Below, in pieces: positions 1-13,100 of a DNA stretch of 64,000 nucleotides. The first letter of the stretch is position 1, and every line of letters begins with the position of its first letter. A program made the position numbers and the translations under genes. The stretch covers positions 6,634,001 through 6,698,000 of the forward strand of contig CM082598.2 of NCBI GenBank assembly GCA_040954595.2, given 5' to 3'. The notes beneath the pieces are model-generated. The model was not told the origin of the DNA. It searched no databases and saw only the letters and a program-made list of their open reading frames with translations. Source of the DNA: Balanoglossus misakiensis. Taxonomy: Eukaryota; Hemichordata.

Positions 1-1604
1 TGATTTCCTGTATGTGTCTCTGGGGATGAAAAGAATGCATGTATGCGTCTTTTCCTAATTTGCATATTTTGAATGGGTTAGGTCTGCCTTTACTTGAACG
101 CGTCAAGTGTATAGGTTGTTATGGAAGTTTCTTTTTAGAACCACTAGTGTTAGTCTGTCGGCCCAACCAGCAAAAAAAGGTTCTAGAAATGTCATTATGT
201 TGTATAGGAGTTTTGTACTACATGAAATTAGCTGGAAATGACGGGTGGTAAACTATTGATGTGAAATCAGGTCACTTCTACTGAAAATGATGGCCCAGAG
301 AGCAATGACTATTTATGTTCACAACTGCTATGCTCCCATCAACTGGGGAAAGTAAATGATTGAACTTTCTGTTTGAACAATTCATATATTTTTTTGCTAA
401 CACCTACACAACTATAGTCAGCACATGACATTACCTATATACTTGAAAATTGAGAACTTTTTATCAAAACACTTCAGCTGATCTTGAATGCTGTGTGATA
501 TTTTTTTTTCAAAATATATTTCTTTCACTTTTATACTAGTTTAATACTTATAATTTAAGGAGAAGCCAAAAAATGTACAATTAAGAGAAATAAGAATACT
601 TTTACTGATTGCACATCCTTAACACAATTTCTAAAAGAATGTTTGGAAACAGGCTTTCGGCATCTTTGCTATTGTCGACGTTTTGCCATCTCTAAAGATC
701 CTGAAAAAAACTAATTTTGAATGGAGTACCCTCGGAAACCTCTTAAAATTTCGTGTGTTTATCTGTGTGATACCATGAGGCGATCGATGATATGGTCAGG
801 GCATTATGGCCAAAGGGGACCGTACCTGTCCTTTCTGATAAGGGCTACATCACAAACAGCTCGAGAAAATTGTTTATCGTTATCTAAATTTGACTGCATG
901 GGCGAATTAAATTTTCAAGCGGTTTCCAAGCCCAACATCAAAATTTAGCATTCAAGGCATTTAAATGAAATCAAGATGAAGAGAATTTAACTGTCCCTGC
1001 ATGCACCGGATGCAACTATGAAGGACAATATAATTTCTGTGTCTGTAATGATTCATCTAGGCCTGTATGTGATCATGCACTATCCTAGTCTAGTATCTAG
1101 CCGTCAAGTTTGCTTCCAAAACTAACATCTAGGTCAAGCATGCCACTGGCCCAATAAAACCTGATAGCCCTTGCTGAGAGTTGTGATTGTGCCTGGGGAG
1201 TGATGACTGTTTGAGTTGCACATTTTATTAACCCTCGGAAATGGTGGCGTTTTGGGGCTAAAAAAACAGTTTTTGATATTATGTCATTCAATTTGAATTA
1301 GGTAAAAAAAGTTGACCATGTAGTCATTCGAAACTAGAGTACACGTGCAAAAAAGCGAAAATTTTGATTTACATTTTCTGTTTCCATTGAGGAGTAACAG
1401 CGTTTGAAAGTGAGATTTTAATAATATTTGATCAAATTCATGATGAGTTGTATTGAATGAAAGTTATTTATTCCCGCTAGGGACACTTAATCGCCTAAAA
1501 CATTTTTTGTATTGTTGGATGGGTCATACACAATCCCCTATTAAAATTCGGCCAACGCAGAGCGAAGCTAAATTCTTCTGAAGTTGTCAAAAGCAGCGAA
1601 AATG
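1..1604. other. No recognisable gene
   Basis: I see no splice-flanked coding segment, RNA gene or clear transposon end in this AT-rich stretch. The open frames are short and show no family motif. It may be intergenic, or a 5' intron of the ankyrin-ROCO gene whose first exon was not found. Confidence 0.5.
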
Positions 1605-1735
1605 CAAAGAGACCAGCTGTTTTATTTAGTGTATGTACAGTACATGTGCCATTGCCAGCTTATGGGTCAGTCAGTGTTTGCCCAGTGATCTTTGTGTGTG
1701 TGTGTGTCTGTCTGTTATTCATGTTAGGGTAGACT
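1605..1735 (+). repeat. Dispersed repeat, plus-strand copy
   Basis: The segment around the phrase CCAGCTGTTTTATTTAGTG is repeated at 42720-42835, and in reverse complement at about 20365-20520, 31225-31385 and 35840-36030. It ends in a GT-rich run (1693-1712). The family is not identified. Its copies are useful because the 42.8 kb copy has another element inserted in it. Confidence 0.7.
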
Positions 1736-2354
1736 GAAACATTTGATGGACACAATTAACAAATTACCGGACAGAATGTGTCGCAGCAAAATTTAAGTTG
1801 TGAAAACTTGACAGATTATCGATGAAATTCAACACTGCAGACGGCAACTTGTAGACACAGCAATATATGTGTGCTCACATTTGCATGTGGCCTCCAATTG
1901 CAAGTCAGCTCAAACCAGCCCTGTGCTTATTAATTATATGCGCGTATTTTACCCCTTAAATGTTTGTCCAAACGCGACTCATGTTTTACATGACATTAAA
2001 TGACTGTCCAAACGAAACATCTGTGGAACAGTGAACCAGTCAGTCAATCCGTGAGTTCTGAGTGAGGTGTCTGCATGTGTGCATCGAGAGACTGTGAGTG
2101 GGGCACACAACTTGTAATAATTAACATCACGGAAACTGTTCGTTGTTCGTTCTGGATGTACGATGTTTCGATTAGTAATAAGCCTCTAGTCATATTTTAT
2201 TATCACAATCAATCGTTTTGCATGAATCTACTGTATAGTAAATCATTCTAGTCTGATTAGAATCTACAGTGGCAAAATCGAAATTGCAATCTTTCCTGAT
2301 AGAGACCAATTACCATATCATATTGTACATTCATGTTAAAGGCAATATATCATC

Positions 2355-2534
2355 TCATGCGCATGCGCGTAACTTCCCAGCAAATTTTCCGTTCGATGCA
2401 TTCAACTGGTAGACTGCCTTCGCAATCTTCCATATTTCATGCGCACCGTATAAGTAGATTCTGGTTTTGTCCCTCCTTTTCACGAAAGCTAGTGTCTTTT
2501 CCTGATCTCCGACACAGATTATGGTCGCCGCCAT
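2355..2534 (-). CDS. Candidate minus-strand first coding exon, unrecognised
   Basis: On the minus strand an ATG at 2534 sits in a good context (AAGATGGCGGC) and opens a 59-codon frame that begins MAATIICVGDQ and ends at a stop near 2355. The product looks soluble and mixed-charge, and I recognise no family. The ATG overlaps a YY1-type motif, and an NRF1-type palindrome lies at 2358-2368, as is common at promoters of widely expressed genes. A longer in-frame start exists upstream. No downstream exon was identified, so this could be a chance ORF. If real, the gene would run leftward out of the window. Confidence 0.22.
   Translation of the reverse strand: MAATIICVGDQEKTLAFVKRRDKTRIYLYGAHEIWKIAKAVYQLNASNGKFAGKLRACA
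2358..2368. promoter_or_regulatory. NRF1-type palindrome
   Basis: The sequence TGCGCATGCGC is a perfect match to the known NRF1 core. It lies 170 bp from a YY1-type GCCGCCATCTT (2527-2537) in a CpG-containing patch, which is compatible with a TATA-less promoter. Identical cores also occur inside transposon copies elsewhere in the window, so presence alone does not prove function. Confidence 0.35.
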
Positions 2535-2840
2535 CTTCTCTGTTGTTAGGACAGAGCACTGCATTATGGGATTGGCTGTTCACTAAATGTCTGTAACCAG
2601 CGACTACAGCTGGAACATGCATGTGACACGAGCTAGGCGCTTTAACATCATGGAAACTGTTTGTTGTTTGTGCTGGACGTACAAAGTTTTGACTATAGTA
2701 ATAAACTGCTTGTCATATTTTATTATCACAATCCAAAGTTTTCAATCTATGTCTGTATTACTGTATATAGTCAATCATTCTAGAGTCTGATAAGCATCTC
2801 TACAGTGGCTCACTCCACATAGATACCAATTACCATATCA

Positions 2841-4069
2841 ACAGACAATGACCTTTCTGACCTGTGCGAGTTCATTCAAGGTGACACAAATGTCGATTGT
2901 AAGCGAACAGTGTTTCAGTCGCACTGAGTGTAATGTCATGCTAACCTATGATCACTTGTTTTTTTGTAGCAATGATATAATATTATTCATGTCATTCTTG
3001 TTAGTGAAACGAATTGTTTATCGACCACATTCTTGTACACCATACGTGTCTACAACAAGGTCATTGTGTTTTCTCACATACCTATTACAGAAATTGTTAA
3101 AGGAAAAAGTACATAGGGAACTTGTATACAGAAAGACAAAAAGGAAAATGTATGAATGTAAAAAGATTGTGAATTTCTACCCTCCCCTGGTGGTGATACA
3201 CTCAGGCAAAATGGCTATATCCATGCATGTCTCCAAAACTATCACAGAGAGGGGGACGCTTTCCAGTTATCATCACTGTCTTCAAAAATGATAAAATATG
3301 GTACTTCTTCCAACAATGTTCTAATGAGATTTGAAATACAGATGAGTGTATAAACCCAATACAAGTTTTTTGTATCAGAAACAATGCTATTGCTTTGTAT
3401 TTGTGTTATGACATTATCTGTCCCAGTTTTTGTAAATTAGGAGCTGAGGGGGCTTTTGTCTGATTTTCTTCTATATTCAGTGTTTCATTCAGGATGGTAT
3501 CAGCAGGGGGTATATGTCCCCTTTTGCCAGAATATTTGAGGGTATTCCACTGTGGCAAGGGGGGAATGTTATATCTTCAACATGTGAGTGACATCATTTT
3601 AAAGGGCACTGGTCCCCTTTTGACAATTAAATTGCTAGGGGGTACCAACATGTCAATAGAGGGTGAATCCCCCCCCCCCCCCCCCCCCCCGTCTAGATGA
3701 AAAACTGATATTTCACAAATTGTCTTTTTTGTTGTTGAAAATTCCTGGAAATGATTCGCGTCTGGAAATTTCATGGAGAAGCAATGTCTATTTTCCCTAA
3801 GAGTGCCACCACTGGTTTTGTATTTCTGTTTTCCTGTTGCCCTTAGGAGATCTTGCTGTTTTGTCTTGGAGAAGAGTGATTGTGTTGTCTTTGTTTTCTC
3901 ACAACATTGTGTCATCATTTTGTATTCAAATTGACGTACATGATCATGTTTTGTCTTCATAATTTTTCATTATTGAAGATTTCAATGTTTTCCTTTTATA
4001 TTACTGCTGTTTATGATTGCATTTTTGGAATATTATGATAAAAGAAGTGTTGCTTGTTGAATGTTGCAG
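2841..4069. other. No gene seen; poly-C tract
   Basis: No exon with both splice sites and a recognisable protein motif was found upstream of the first ankyrin exon. A C-run lies at about 3669-3691. The missing 5' exon or exons of the ankyrin-ROCO gene may be here or outside the window. Confidence 0.5.
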
Positions 4070-4165
4070 GATCTTATCGATGCGGCATTTGATGGTGATG
4101 TTGCAAAGATTCAGTCGCTGATAGCTGATGGATATGATGTCAATGCAAGGGGTGTAATCCCGGTG
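4070..4165 (+). CDS. Ankyrin exon 1 (diverged)
   Basis: The acceptor TGTTGCAG precedes 4070 and the donor GTAAGT follows 4165. The 96-bp exon is phase 0-0 and encodes 32 residues that read DLIDAAFDGDV through LIADGYDVNAR, a canonical ankyrin helix pair and beta-turn. It is clearly different from the expanded repeats further on and is the most upstream exon found. It starts mid-protein, so at least one earlier exon is missing. Confidence 0.85.
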
Positions 4166-7100
4166 GTAAGTGTATCGTATAGACCAATGTTTGATACAGA
4201 GTCATCACTCAGGGCTAGCGTTTGATATTTTATTTTTCACGTGCAGTGCACACAAGAGCTTAACAAATTTGCGTGAATAGAAATATCTTTTTAAAATAAT
4301 GAATTTTGTTGAAATAAAGTGGATTCTTGATGCAAACAAGATATTTCTTATGTCATATCTTCCACGAAAGATAAACTTACCGACACTGGGATGTCCGCTG
4401 CAAACAGTTAATTTTTTTTCGCACCATGTTGAATGCGCCCTCAACCAATATTTTCTCGGTATTTTTAGGGTCAATTATGGTGTTTCAAATTCTCCGTGGT
4501 AGGAATGAATTCTCAACTGGGGCGTTTTTTAAGGTTCATCGCACTTTTCTGTTTGCAACTTTCTATAGCACCCCTGATGCTGTTACTGTAGTAGCACTAG
4601 CTGAACCACATTGAACTAAACAAATACTGTAGACTGATACAATGTTCACACTGGGTGAGACTAGAAACATTTCAGAGACACTGTATGTCATTTGTAAACA
4701 CAGATGATGAATCTTTTGTGCTGGTTTGTGTCCTCACTCACACACCCTCACACACACACATACATACACACACTCACACAGGCACACACACAAAGACACA
4801 AAGTTAAAGCATAGACCCTGGAACTAGATCGCCCCATAGACAATGTGTTGTGGAATCTTGTTCATTATTTACACCACAGGTCTGGCCAGCAAAAACCGTC
4901 TCAAAACGCTCCAGGACCACTTTAAGTGTTCACATGTAATATTTTATGCCAGCATTTGACCAGAGATGTTTCAGATACGTTTCAATGATCTCTGTGTGAA
5001 CGCCATATGAGTGACTGGCTTTTCACACAACAATAACACTGAATCAACTAGATATCTATAAATTCCCAAAATACCACACACTCCCAAAGTGATATCACAA
5101 CACCACATTTAGATTTTGCAAAAACGGACCTACACTAGCCCACAAATATAAATGATCTCAATTCAGCGCGGACTGTTTCATCAACAGTTCCAGTTTTACC
5201 CGGTGTGAACATGGTATCAGTCTACAGTTTTGTTCATTGTGGTTCAACCACATGCAGTAAAACCTGTCGAAATGGACCTGTCTTATCTGGAAAACTGTCT
5301 ATAATGAACACATTTTCCTGTCCCCTTGACATAGAACCACGTGTTAAAAGAACCTTTACAAACCGGAAACGTCTGTAAACTGAACAATTTCTTCTGTCCC
5401 TTTGGTGTTCGGTTTAGACAGGCTTTACTGTACATGTATTGTGTTCATAGAGAATTGTCACTCAACCTCAGAAAAAATTACCATTATTTATGATCTTTCA
5501 GATTCAAATCTATATCAGTCTATTACTGAAATAACACACCATCGTAATCAAAACCATTATTACAATAGTTACTGAAGCTCATTGTGATGAAATTCCTAGA
5601 GTTTCTTCATCAAAAGATCAAGCAGTTGACTCACATTGCAAGTATCAGATTGGTGATGTCATTTTTATTCCAACTTTAAACGTCTTTATTCCAGGATGAT
5701 TCCACAGCATTGCATGCAGCGTCCTTTACAGGTACATTGGATGCTGCCAGGGTGTTGATTAGCCATGGTGCAGATGTCAATGCGAAGAATGAGGTACGTG
5801 AACTGACTTATCACTTTATTATGGATAACGTGGCCACACAATTGGATAATTAAAAAAAATGCCTTTGAAAAAGACATAATTACAACACTCTTATTTTCAT
5901 CCAAAATAACTTTGCATGATCCAAATTCAATGGGAAGAAACAAGCTAACCCCTGAACAAGAAGAGGGAAAGGCCAAAAATTATACCCATACTGATTTAGT
6001 TTTACTAACCATGATACCCTTGGGATCCAGCCATAGAAAGGACAGTAGGACACATTGCACTCTAAATTCAAAAATCTTGAACCATGCTATATTTGACACA
6101 GTTTGTGCCCAAATGAAAAAATATGTTCCAGAAAGTAATTTTTGATGGATTTTTTTGTGTTTCACCAAAATTGCATTTTTTTGTCGTTTTTCAAGCCGTC
6201 TCTGACATTATGCTGGCATTTGTTTTTAAATCTTCCAGACCCCCCCCCCCCCTGAATATCAAATGGTCCTCCTCTAACTAAGCTATGGAGTCTAAAACAT
6301 CCAATGTTAAAAACTATATGACCAGCCAAAGCGTTTTCCTCGCTGTTAGAATCAATTAAGATTCTTCATTGTAATACTTTGATCTGGATTCACTTTAACA
6401 GTCGACATTTTTCATTTTGTGTATGTGGAAGGACTGTGGATGATAATTTCAAATCAGTCAGTATGCCATTCTTGGTTGTTTTTGCAATATGGCTGATACT
6501 TTTGATATTTTTTAAATTTATTTTCTGTTTGTTTGTTAGGTCCCATTGGTATGTACCATGGGACCTTATGGGATCGGTTGTATCTGTATATATGTATGGA
6601 TGTATGTATGTATGTCTGTATGTCCGTCCACATCAAAAACTTGAAAACCGCTGCACATATGACCTCGATATTTGGTGTGTGGATGCAGGCAGGGCTGTAG
6701 ATGGGAGTTTGTTCAAATGAAGTTGTCATTGCCAAAAATATGCAAATTAGCTGGGAAAATGTGAAATTGATCAAAACTCAAAAACTCGACAACCACTGGT
6801 CATATTGATTTGAAAATTGGTATGCATGTACCTTATGTCAACCTCATACAGTCCTGTATGTTTTGAGCTAATATTATCTATTTCCTATTTTTTATGCATT
6901 TTTTGTATTTTTCCATGGTATTGGTAAAAAGTCTTCATTTCTGAAAGTGATGGGCTTACTTCTTTAAAATTTAGTATGAAGCTTCCTAATGGTTGTCTGA
7001 GTAACCATAGTTTTGTTCAAATTGTTGCAAAATTTGCGTATTTATAATTTTGAGCAATATTTGCCATTTTTGGTCAATTTTTTTTTCTTTAAAAGCGCAT

Positions 7101-10100
7101 GCCAGATTGCTTTGCAATTTTGTAGGCATGTTCGTAGGGGTAACCTAAGTAATATGTTGTAAAAAAATGTGATATTTGCATAAATGTGTTTTCGGGGAAA
7201 CTTTTGCAATTTTTGTCAAAAATTGTTTTCTCTGAAACCGCTTGTCATATTGCATTGAACATTGGCAGGCATGTTCCTTGTAGTGATTGATGTAAGATAT
7301 TGTACAATTTAGGTGATTTTGCATATTTGTATTTTTGCCACTTTTGAACAAATATTTTCTGTAAAACTGCTTGTTGGATTGCTTTGAAATTTGTTTTTTC
7401 TCTGATTGCTATGAAATTTAGGATGTAATTTCATAACATATACATGTATATGTGCAATTTTTAGGTCCCATTGGTATAGGCATATATACCATGGGACCTT
7501 ATGGGATCGGTTGCGTCTGTATGTATGTATGGATGTATGTATGGATGTATGGATGGATGTATGTCTGTATGTCCGTCCACATCAAAAACTTGAAAACTGC
7601 TGCGCGTATCACCTCAATATTTGGTGTGTAGGTGCAGGCTGGGCTGTAGATGGGAGTTTGTCCAAACGAAGTTGCCAGGCCCAAAAATATGCAAATTAGC
7701 TGGAAAAATGTGAAATTTATCAAAACTCTGAAAGTCAACAACTACTCGTCAGATTGCTTTAAAAATTGGTATGCATGTACCTTATGTCAACCTCACATCG
7801 ACCTGAAAGTGTTAAGTTAATATCATCGATGTTTTATTTTTTATGAATTTTTTAGTCTTTTTATTAAATTTATACCTTTACTTATACCTCTATGGTTAAG
7901 CTATGTCCACGTCTTATTGTGGAATTCTGGTCTGTGCAATAGTCCTGTACAGTGACTGTCTATTGGTCAGTGAGCACAATGGGGCCAAAATAAAAGGCAA
8001 AATTTTGGGCTCACCTGTAACACCTGCTTACCACATTAATTATGTGCATACCTAATTCCGGGCTAACTAATAGGACTAGAGGTTTCGTTCTCATGGGACA
8101 TGGACCAGCATAGGGTCAAAATTTCTTGCCCAAATTTTGGGTGACCTCAGGTGACCTTTGACCTACTTTCCTATATCTCGGCATCCAGAGCAGGTACAGA
8201 CTTGGCGTTTGGAGGGTTGGGACTAAAATTGAAAAGCCAAAATTGGGGGGTCACCTGTGACACCTGCATATCTCATTAATTATGTGCATACCTAATTCCA
8301 GGCTAACCAATAGGGCTATAGGTTTGGTTTTTGTTGAACATAGACCAGTATAAGGTCAACATTTCTTGCCCAAATTTTGCATGACCTCAGGTGACCTTTG
8401 ACCTACTTTATCATATCTTGGCATCCAGAGCAGGTACAGACTTGGCGTTTGGAGGGTTGGGACTAAAATTGAAAAGCCAAAATTGGGGGTCACCTGTGAC
8501 ACCTGCATATCTCATTAATTATGTGCATACCTAATTCCAGGCTAACCAATAGGGCTATAGATTTGGTTTTTGTTGAACCTGGACCAGTATAGGGTCAAAA
8601 TTTCTTGCCCAAATTTTGCATGACCTCAGGTGACCTTTGACCTACTTTTCCATATCTTGGCATCCAGAGCAGATATGCTTATTGCTATGTTGCTATGTGC
8701 TATGTTGGCTTAGGCCCGATATTGCTGATCTGCTTGCAATGTCACCTGTAATTTTTATTCTGGTGTGTCACTGTTTCCGCAATTCCTCAAATGGGACCAC
8801 AGTGTCCTTGACGCTATTTTTATTCAATTCTGATATCAGAAATATTCAATATTTAGCGAGTTTTTTTTGTAAGTTTCTTTGTTTTTGGTTAGCAAATCTT
8901 CTCCTAAACCAATTGTCCAGTTGTTTTTAAAGTTACTATTTACAAGGAGTTGTTACCCCGAACTAAAACATGTTTACATAACTTTAATAGGCCAGCTGTT
9001 ACAGAGACCACCAGCTATTAAATTTTTAATTACCAGTGGCAGGTCAGCGTGTGTCTGTCTGTGTGTCTGTTCAAGTTACTTCTCATATGTGTTTGTACAG
9101 AAAATTTTTTGTCAATTTTTTTTATAGCATCACTTGTAAGACTGCCATGACACATGACAGTTTATTGGGCACGTTTCTTGTTAATTTTTTTTACATTCCA
9201 TATTTCTATGTCGTAAGATCATATCTGCTTGTAATGTCACCTGTAATTTTTATTCTGGTGTGTCACTGTTTCTGCATAATCCTCAAATGGGACCACAGTG
9301 TCCTTGACGCTATTTTTTTGCATTGTTTATCCCCAATCTTTTGTGTTTTAAATAATAACCTCATTTCGGACACTGTGGTACAGCGTTTTCTTCTGTCCAT
9401 CCGTAGACAGATTTTGTTCCACTCATAACTCGAGAGAAATTGAATCCAATGATATGAACGTTTGTATGTAGCATTGTTATGATAAGATCTACATCTGATT
9501 AGATTTTAGTGGTTGTGGCTTATTAATTAAATGCTCATTTGCCTCAAATCAGCCATACACACCAAGTCTTTTAAAGGGGAAAAGTCTCTCTCTCTCACTG
9601 CCCTATTTTCATTAATTATGTTTGATATAAGATGCCGTTAATATTATTGTACATGTGGATATATAGTGATCCAACGTTCAACCACACACAACTTCAGCCC
9701 CGTTTGTAGGATATGAGTGTAAAAATCTCGCAAAATGAATAAATGGTAAACACTGATTATTCATTTTGGAGAGTTTTTCACTCTCCTGCCTGCAAGTGGG
9801 ATGGAAGTTGTGTGTGGTCGAACGTTGATTCACTATATATCCACATGTAGAATAACATAAACTGTGTCTTGTATCAAACGTCATAATTAATAGAAAAAGG
9901 CAGCGAGAGGGAGAGACTTTGTCCCTTTAATATTCATGAGTTTACTTTTCTTGTATACGTACACTCTTATAACAATTGGAAATCTTGAGAATGGCTATTA
10001 CATCAAGTTGACAACCCTCGCACAAGTACATCATGTACATAAACAAAAATAGTCTGGTTTGTGGAGCCGCCTCCCTTTTTTACAGGAAGTACTTTCAAAA

Positions 10101-13100
10101 TACATTTTTTATGCAATCAGTCCACACTCATGATCAGTTTTGTGTCAGAATTATAGTCATAGCAACTTTTCAAGTAAGACTTTACCAGAAGAACTTGTTT
10201 TCGTTGCGGCTCTGATTGGGGCCGTTTTAAACTGGGGTTTGTTTGGCGATTTTTAGGACCGAAGGAGGGAAGTGCAGCCATAGGAAGGACAGAAGGACAC
10301 ATAGTACTCTAAATTCAAAAATCTTTACAATTTGGCCGAAGAAGTTGAACCATGCTATATTTGACACAGTTTGTGCCCAAATGAATAAATATGTTCCAGA
10401 AAGTAAATTTTGATGGATTCTTTTGTGTTTCACCAAAGTTCACAAATTTTAATTTTTTTCAAGCCATCTCTGAAATTTTCCTGGCAATCTTTTTTTTTAA
10501 ATCTTCCAGATCCCCTCCATCCCTAGCTAAGCTATGGAGTCTCAAACATCCAATGTCAAAAACTATATGACCAGTCAAAGCGTTTTCCTCGCTGTTATAA
10601 TCAATTGAGATTCTTCACTGTCATTCTTTGATCTGTATTCACTTTAACAGTCGGCAATTTTCATTTTGTGTGTGTGGAAGGACTGTGGATTATCCTTTCA
10701 AATCAGTCAGTATGCCATTCTTGGTTGTTTTTGCAATATGGCTGATACTTTTGATATTTTTTTATTTATTTGTAGGTTTGTTTGTTTGTTTGTTTGTTTA
10801 CACCTCACATTTAAGTGTTTATTTGTTTGTTTTAAGAAACCTCACATTACATTTCAATTTTTGTGACATTGTTCCCATGCTTCTCCTTCATTACTTACAG
10901 AATGGAGACACCCCTTTGCATTATGCAGCAGCAAGGGATAGTGATGAAGGCCATGTCAGATTGTTATTGGAACACAAAGCTGATGTAACCATACAAAACA
11001 AGGTAAATACCAACCTGACTTCTGCAGGTTAATTCTAAAAGTATGAGCTTTCTCAATAGTGCCATTTCCTCTGTAGTTTTCTTAGTAAATTGTGTCTGGG
11101 ATACAATGTATCTATTTGTCCATTGCCCTTTGAATCAAAAATACTCCCTCTATTGGTCAGGTGTTGTACAGGCAGGTGTTGACTGATGACAGTCCATGCC
11201 AATCCTATCACAGAGAGTATCAGATAGAGCGATTGTCTGTCGGCCTCCAGCATCTGGCAACTCCTGTCTGTCACCTAATACAATTCATCATAAGGAGGCG
11301 CCAAATAATTTGTCACTGTCCTTTGAATCAAAACTGCTCCTTCTATCAGGGATGGTGTTGTACAGACACAGGCTAGTATTGTTTCATGATGATGATGTGA
11401 TTGTCTCTCCTATCTCTGATACATTTGATCTCCACTGTCAGCAATTTGGGGTTATGAGGAAGGGGGATTGTCTCCAGCATCTGCCAAAAACTGTCTGGTT
11501 GAACATAAGGATGTTGTTGTTTTTTGCATTGTTTATCGTCAATCTTTTGTGGTTTAAATAATAATCTCATTATTGGACTCTGTGGCACAGCGATTTCTGT
11601 CTGTCCTTCTGTAGACAAATTTTGTTCCACTCATATCTTGAGAGAAATTGAATCCAATGATATGAAATTTTGTATGTAGCATTGTTATGATAAGTTCTAG
11701 ATCTGATAAGATTTTGGTGGGTATGGCTTATTAATAAATTCTCCTTTGCATATTTGTGTGTGGTCGAACGTTGATTCACTACATACACATGTAGAATAAC
11801 ATAAACAGTGTCTTGTATCAAACATAACTAATGGAAAAAGGGAAGCGAGAGAGAGACTTTGTCCCTTTAATATTCAGGAGTTTACTTTTCTTGTTTACGT
11901 ACACTCTTATAACGATTGGAAATCTTGAGAATCATGGCTATTACATCAAGTTGACAACCCCCGCACAAGTACATCATGTACATAAACAAAAATAGTCTGG
12001 TTTGTGGAGCCGCCTCCCTTTTTTACAGGAAGTACTTTCGAAATATTTTTTATGCAATCAGTCCACACTCATGATCAGTTTTGTGTCAAAATTATAGTCA
12101 TAGCAACATTTCGAGTAAGACTTTACTAGAAGAACTTGTTTTCATTGCGGCTCTGATTGGGGCCGTTTTAAACTGGGGTTTGTTTGGCGATTTTTAGGAC
12201 CGAAGGAGGGAAGTGCCGCCATGGTCACATCACACATGCCATGCGGAGGACTTGCTGGGGGCGGGGGTGCTTGTTGATGGTGCCGAGAGGAGTCAGCCAG
12301 TTTGTGCTTGTACTTCAGGCCAAATAGTGTAGTGCTGACCCTATTTACCTCTTATAAACTTTATAAAATATAATACATTGTAACACTAAATTGTTCAGTC
12401 GGACAATTTTTTTCATCATTCTGAGCAACACGGCGGCAGCGTTTGGATTGCTCTTTCTCTTGGAAATCGCTCAAGCTTAAAAAACATGAGGTTTGTGCGG
12501 CTCCACTCCTCAGCTTCTCATCACTGTCCGTCACTTACCCAATCATTTCAAAGGGGTGATCAAGATGGCCAGAACAGCCAATTTTTGCAAACCAGATTCA
12601 AGAACCTGAGAAAAGGTGCTCAAAGCATGCCATAGATATATTGACGAGATAAACATTGGGAACAATAGGATTAAGGGAGGTGTGACTGGTCCAACCTGTT
12701 CAGTTTTAGTGTGGGGCACGGCTGGAATGGTTACACAAATGTTCTTGAAAGTTAGTGCTACTGTTGGCTTTCAATGGTATCTCACATCTCTGTTTCTTCA
12801 GATGGATTTTTTGTGTGAAATTCAAGTTTTTTTTTATTTAAACACTATTAATACATAAAACTTCCAGTAATGACATCACTGCACAACTCTACTTGATATT
12901 GTTGTACCACTCAGTGGCTATTTATTATAGTGATGATAGATTTATCGCTTGTCACATACAATTTCTCTTGTATTTCCCCTTTGATCGACATCTTCCAGTC
13001 TGCACAGCTTGGCTACTTTGTACTGAGAACAGTCTGATGCCCTCCTACAGGAAATAAACATAGTTTGGTTAGCACAGATGTTTGATCTGTTTCTACATAA

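Larger units (their letters stand above)
2113..2840 (+). repeat. Diverged direct repeat pair (about 200 bp each)
   Basis: About 2113-2320 and 2641-2840 share an ordered series of similar phrases, including ACATCA-GGAAACTGTT, CATATTTTATTATCACAATC and ACCAATTACCATATCA. The pair is old, since the copies differ by many substitutions and small indels. The sequence between them is the CpG-containing patch at 2350-2560. Confidence 0.6.

Noticed and set aside
2848-3291. 147-codon plus-strand frame as first exon of the ankyrin-ROCO gene
   Set aside because: No recognisable motif and no clear in-phase donor linking it to 4070; it could not be supported as coding.
7499-7741. Minus-strand frame ending in IHTYIHTYIQT
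   Set aside because: Translation of the TATG run in the GGTCCC-type repeat.
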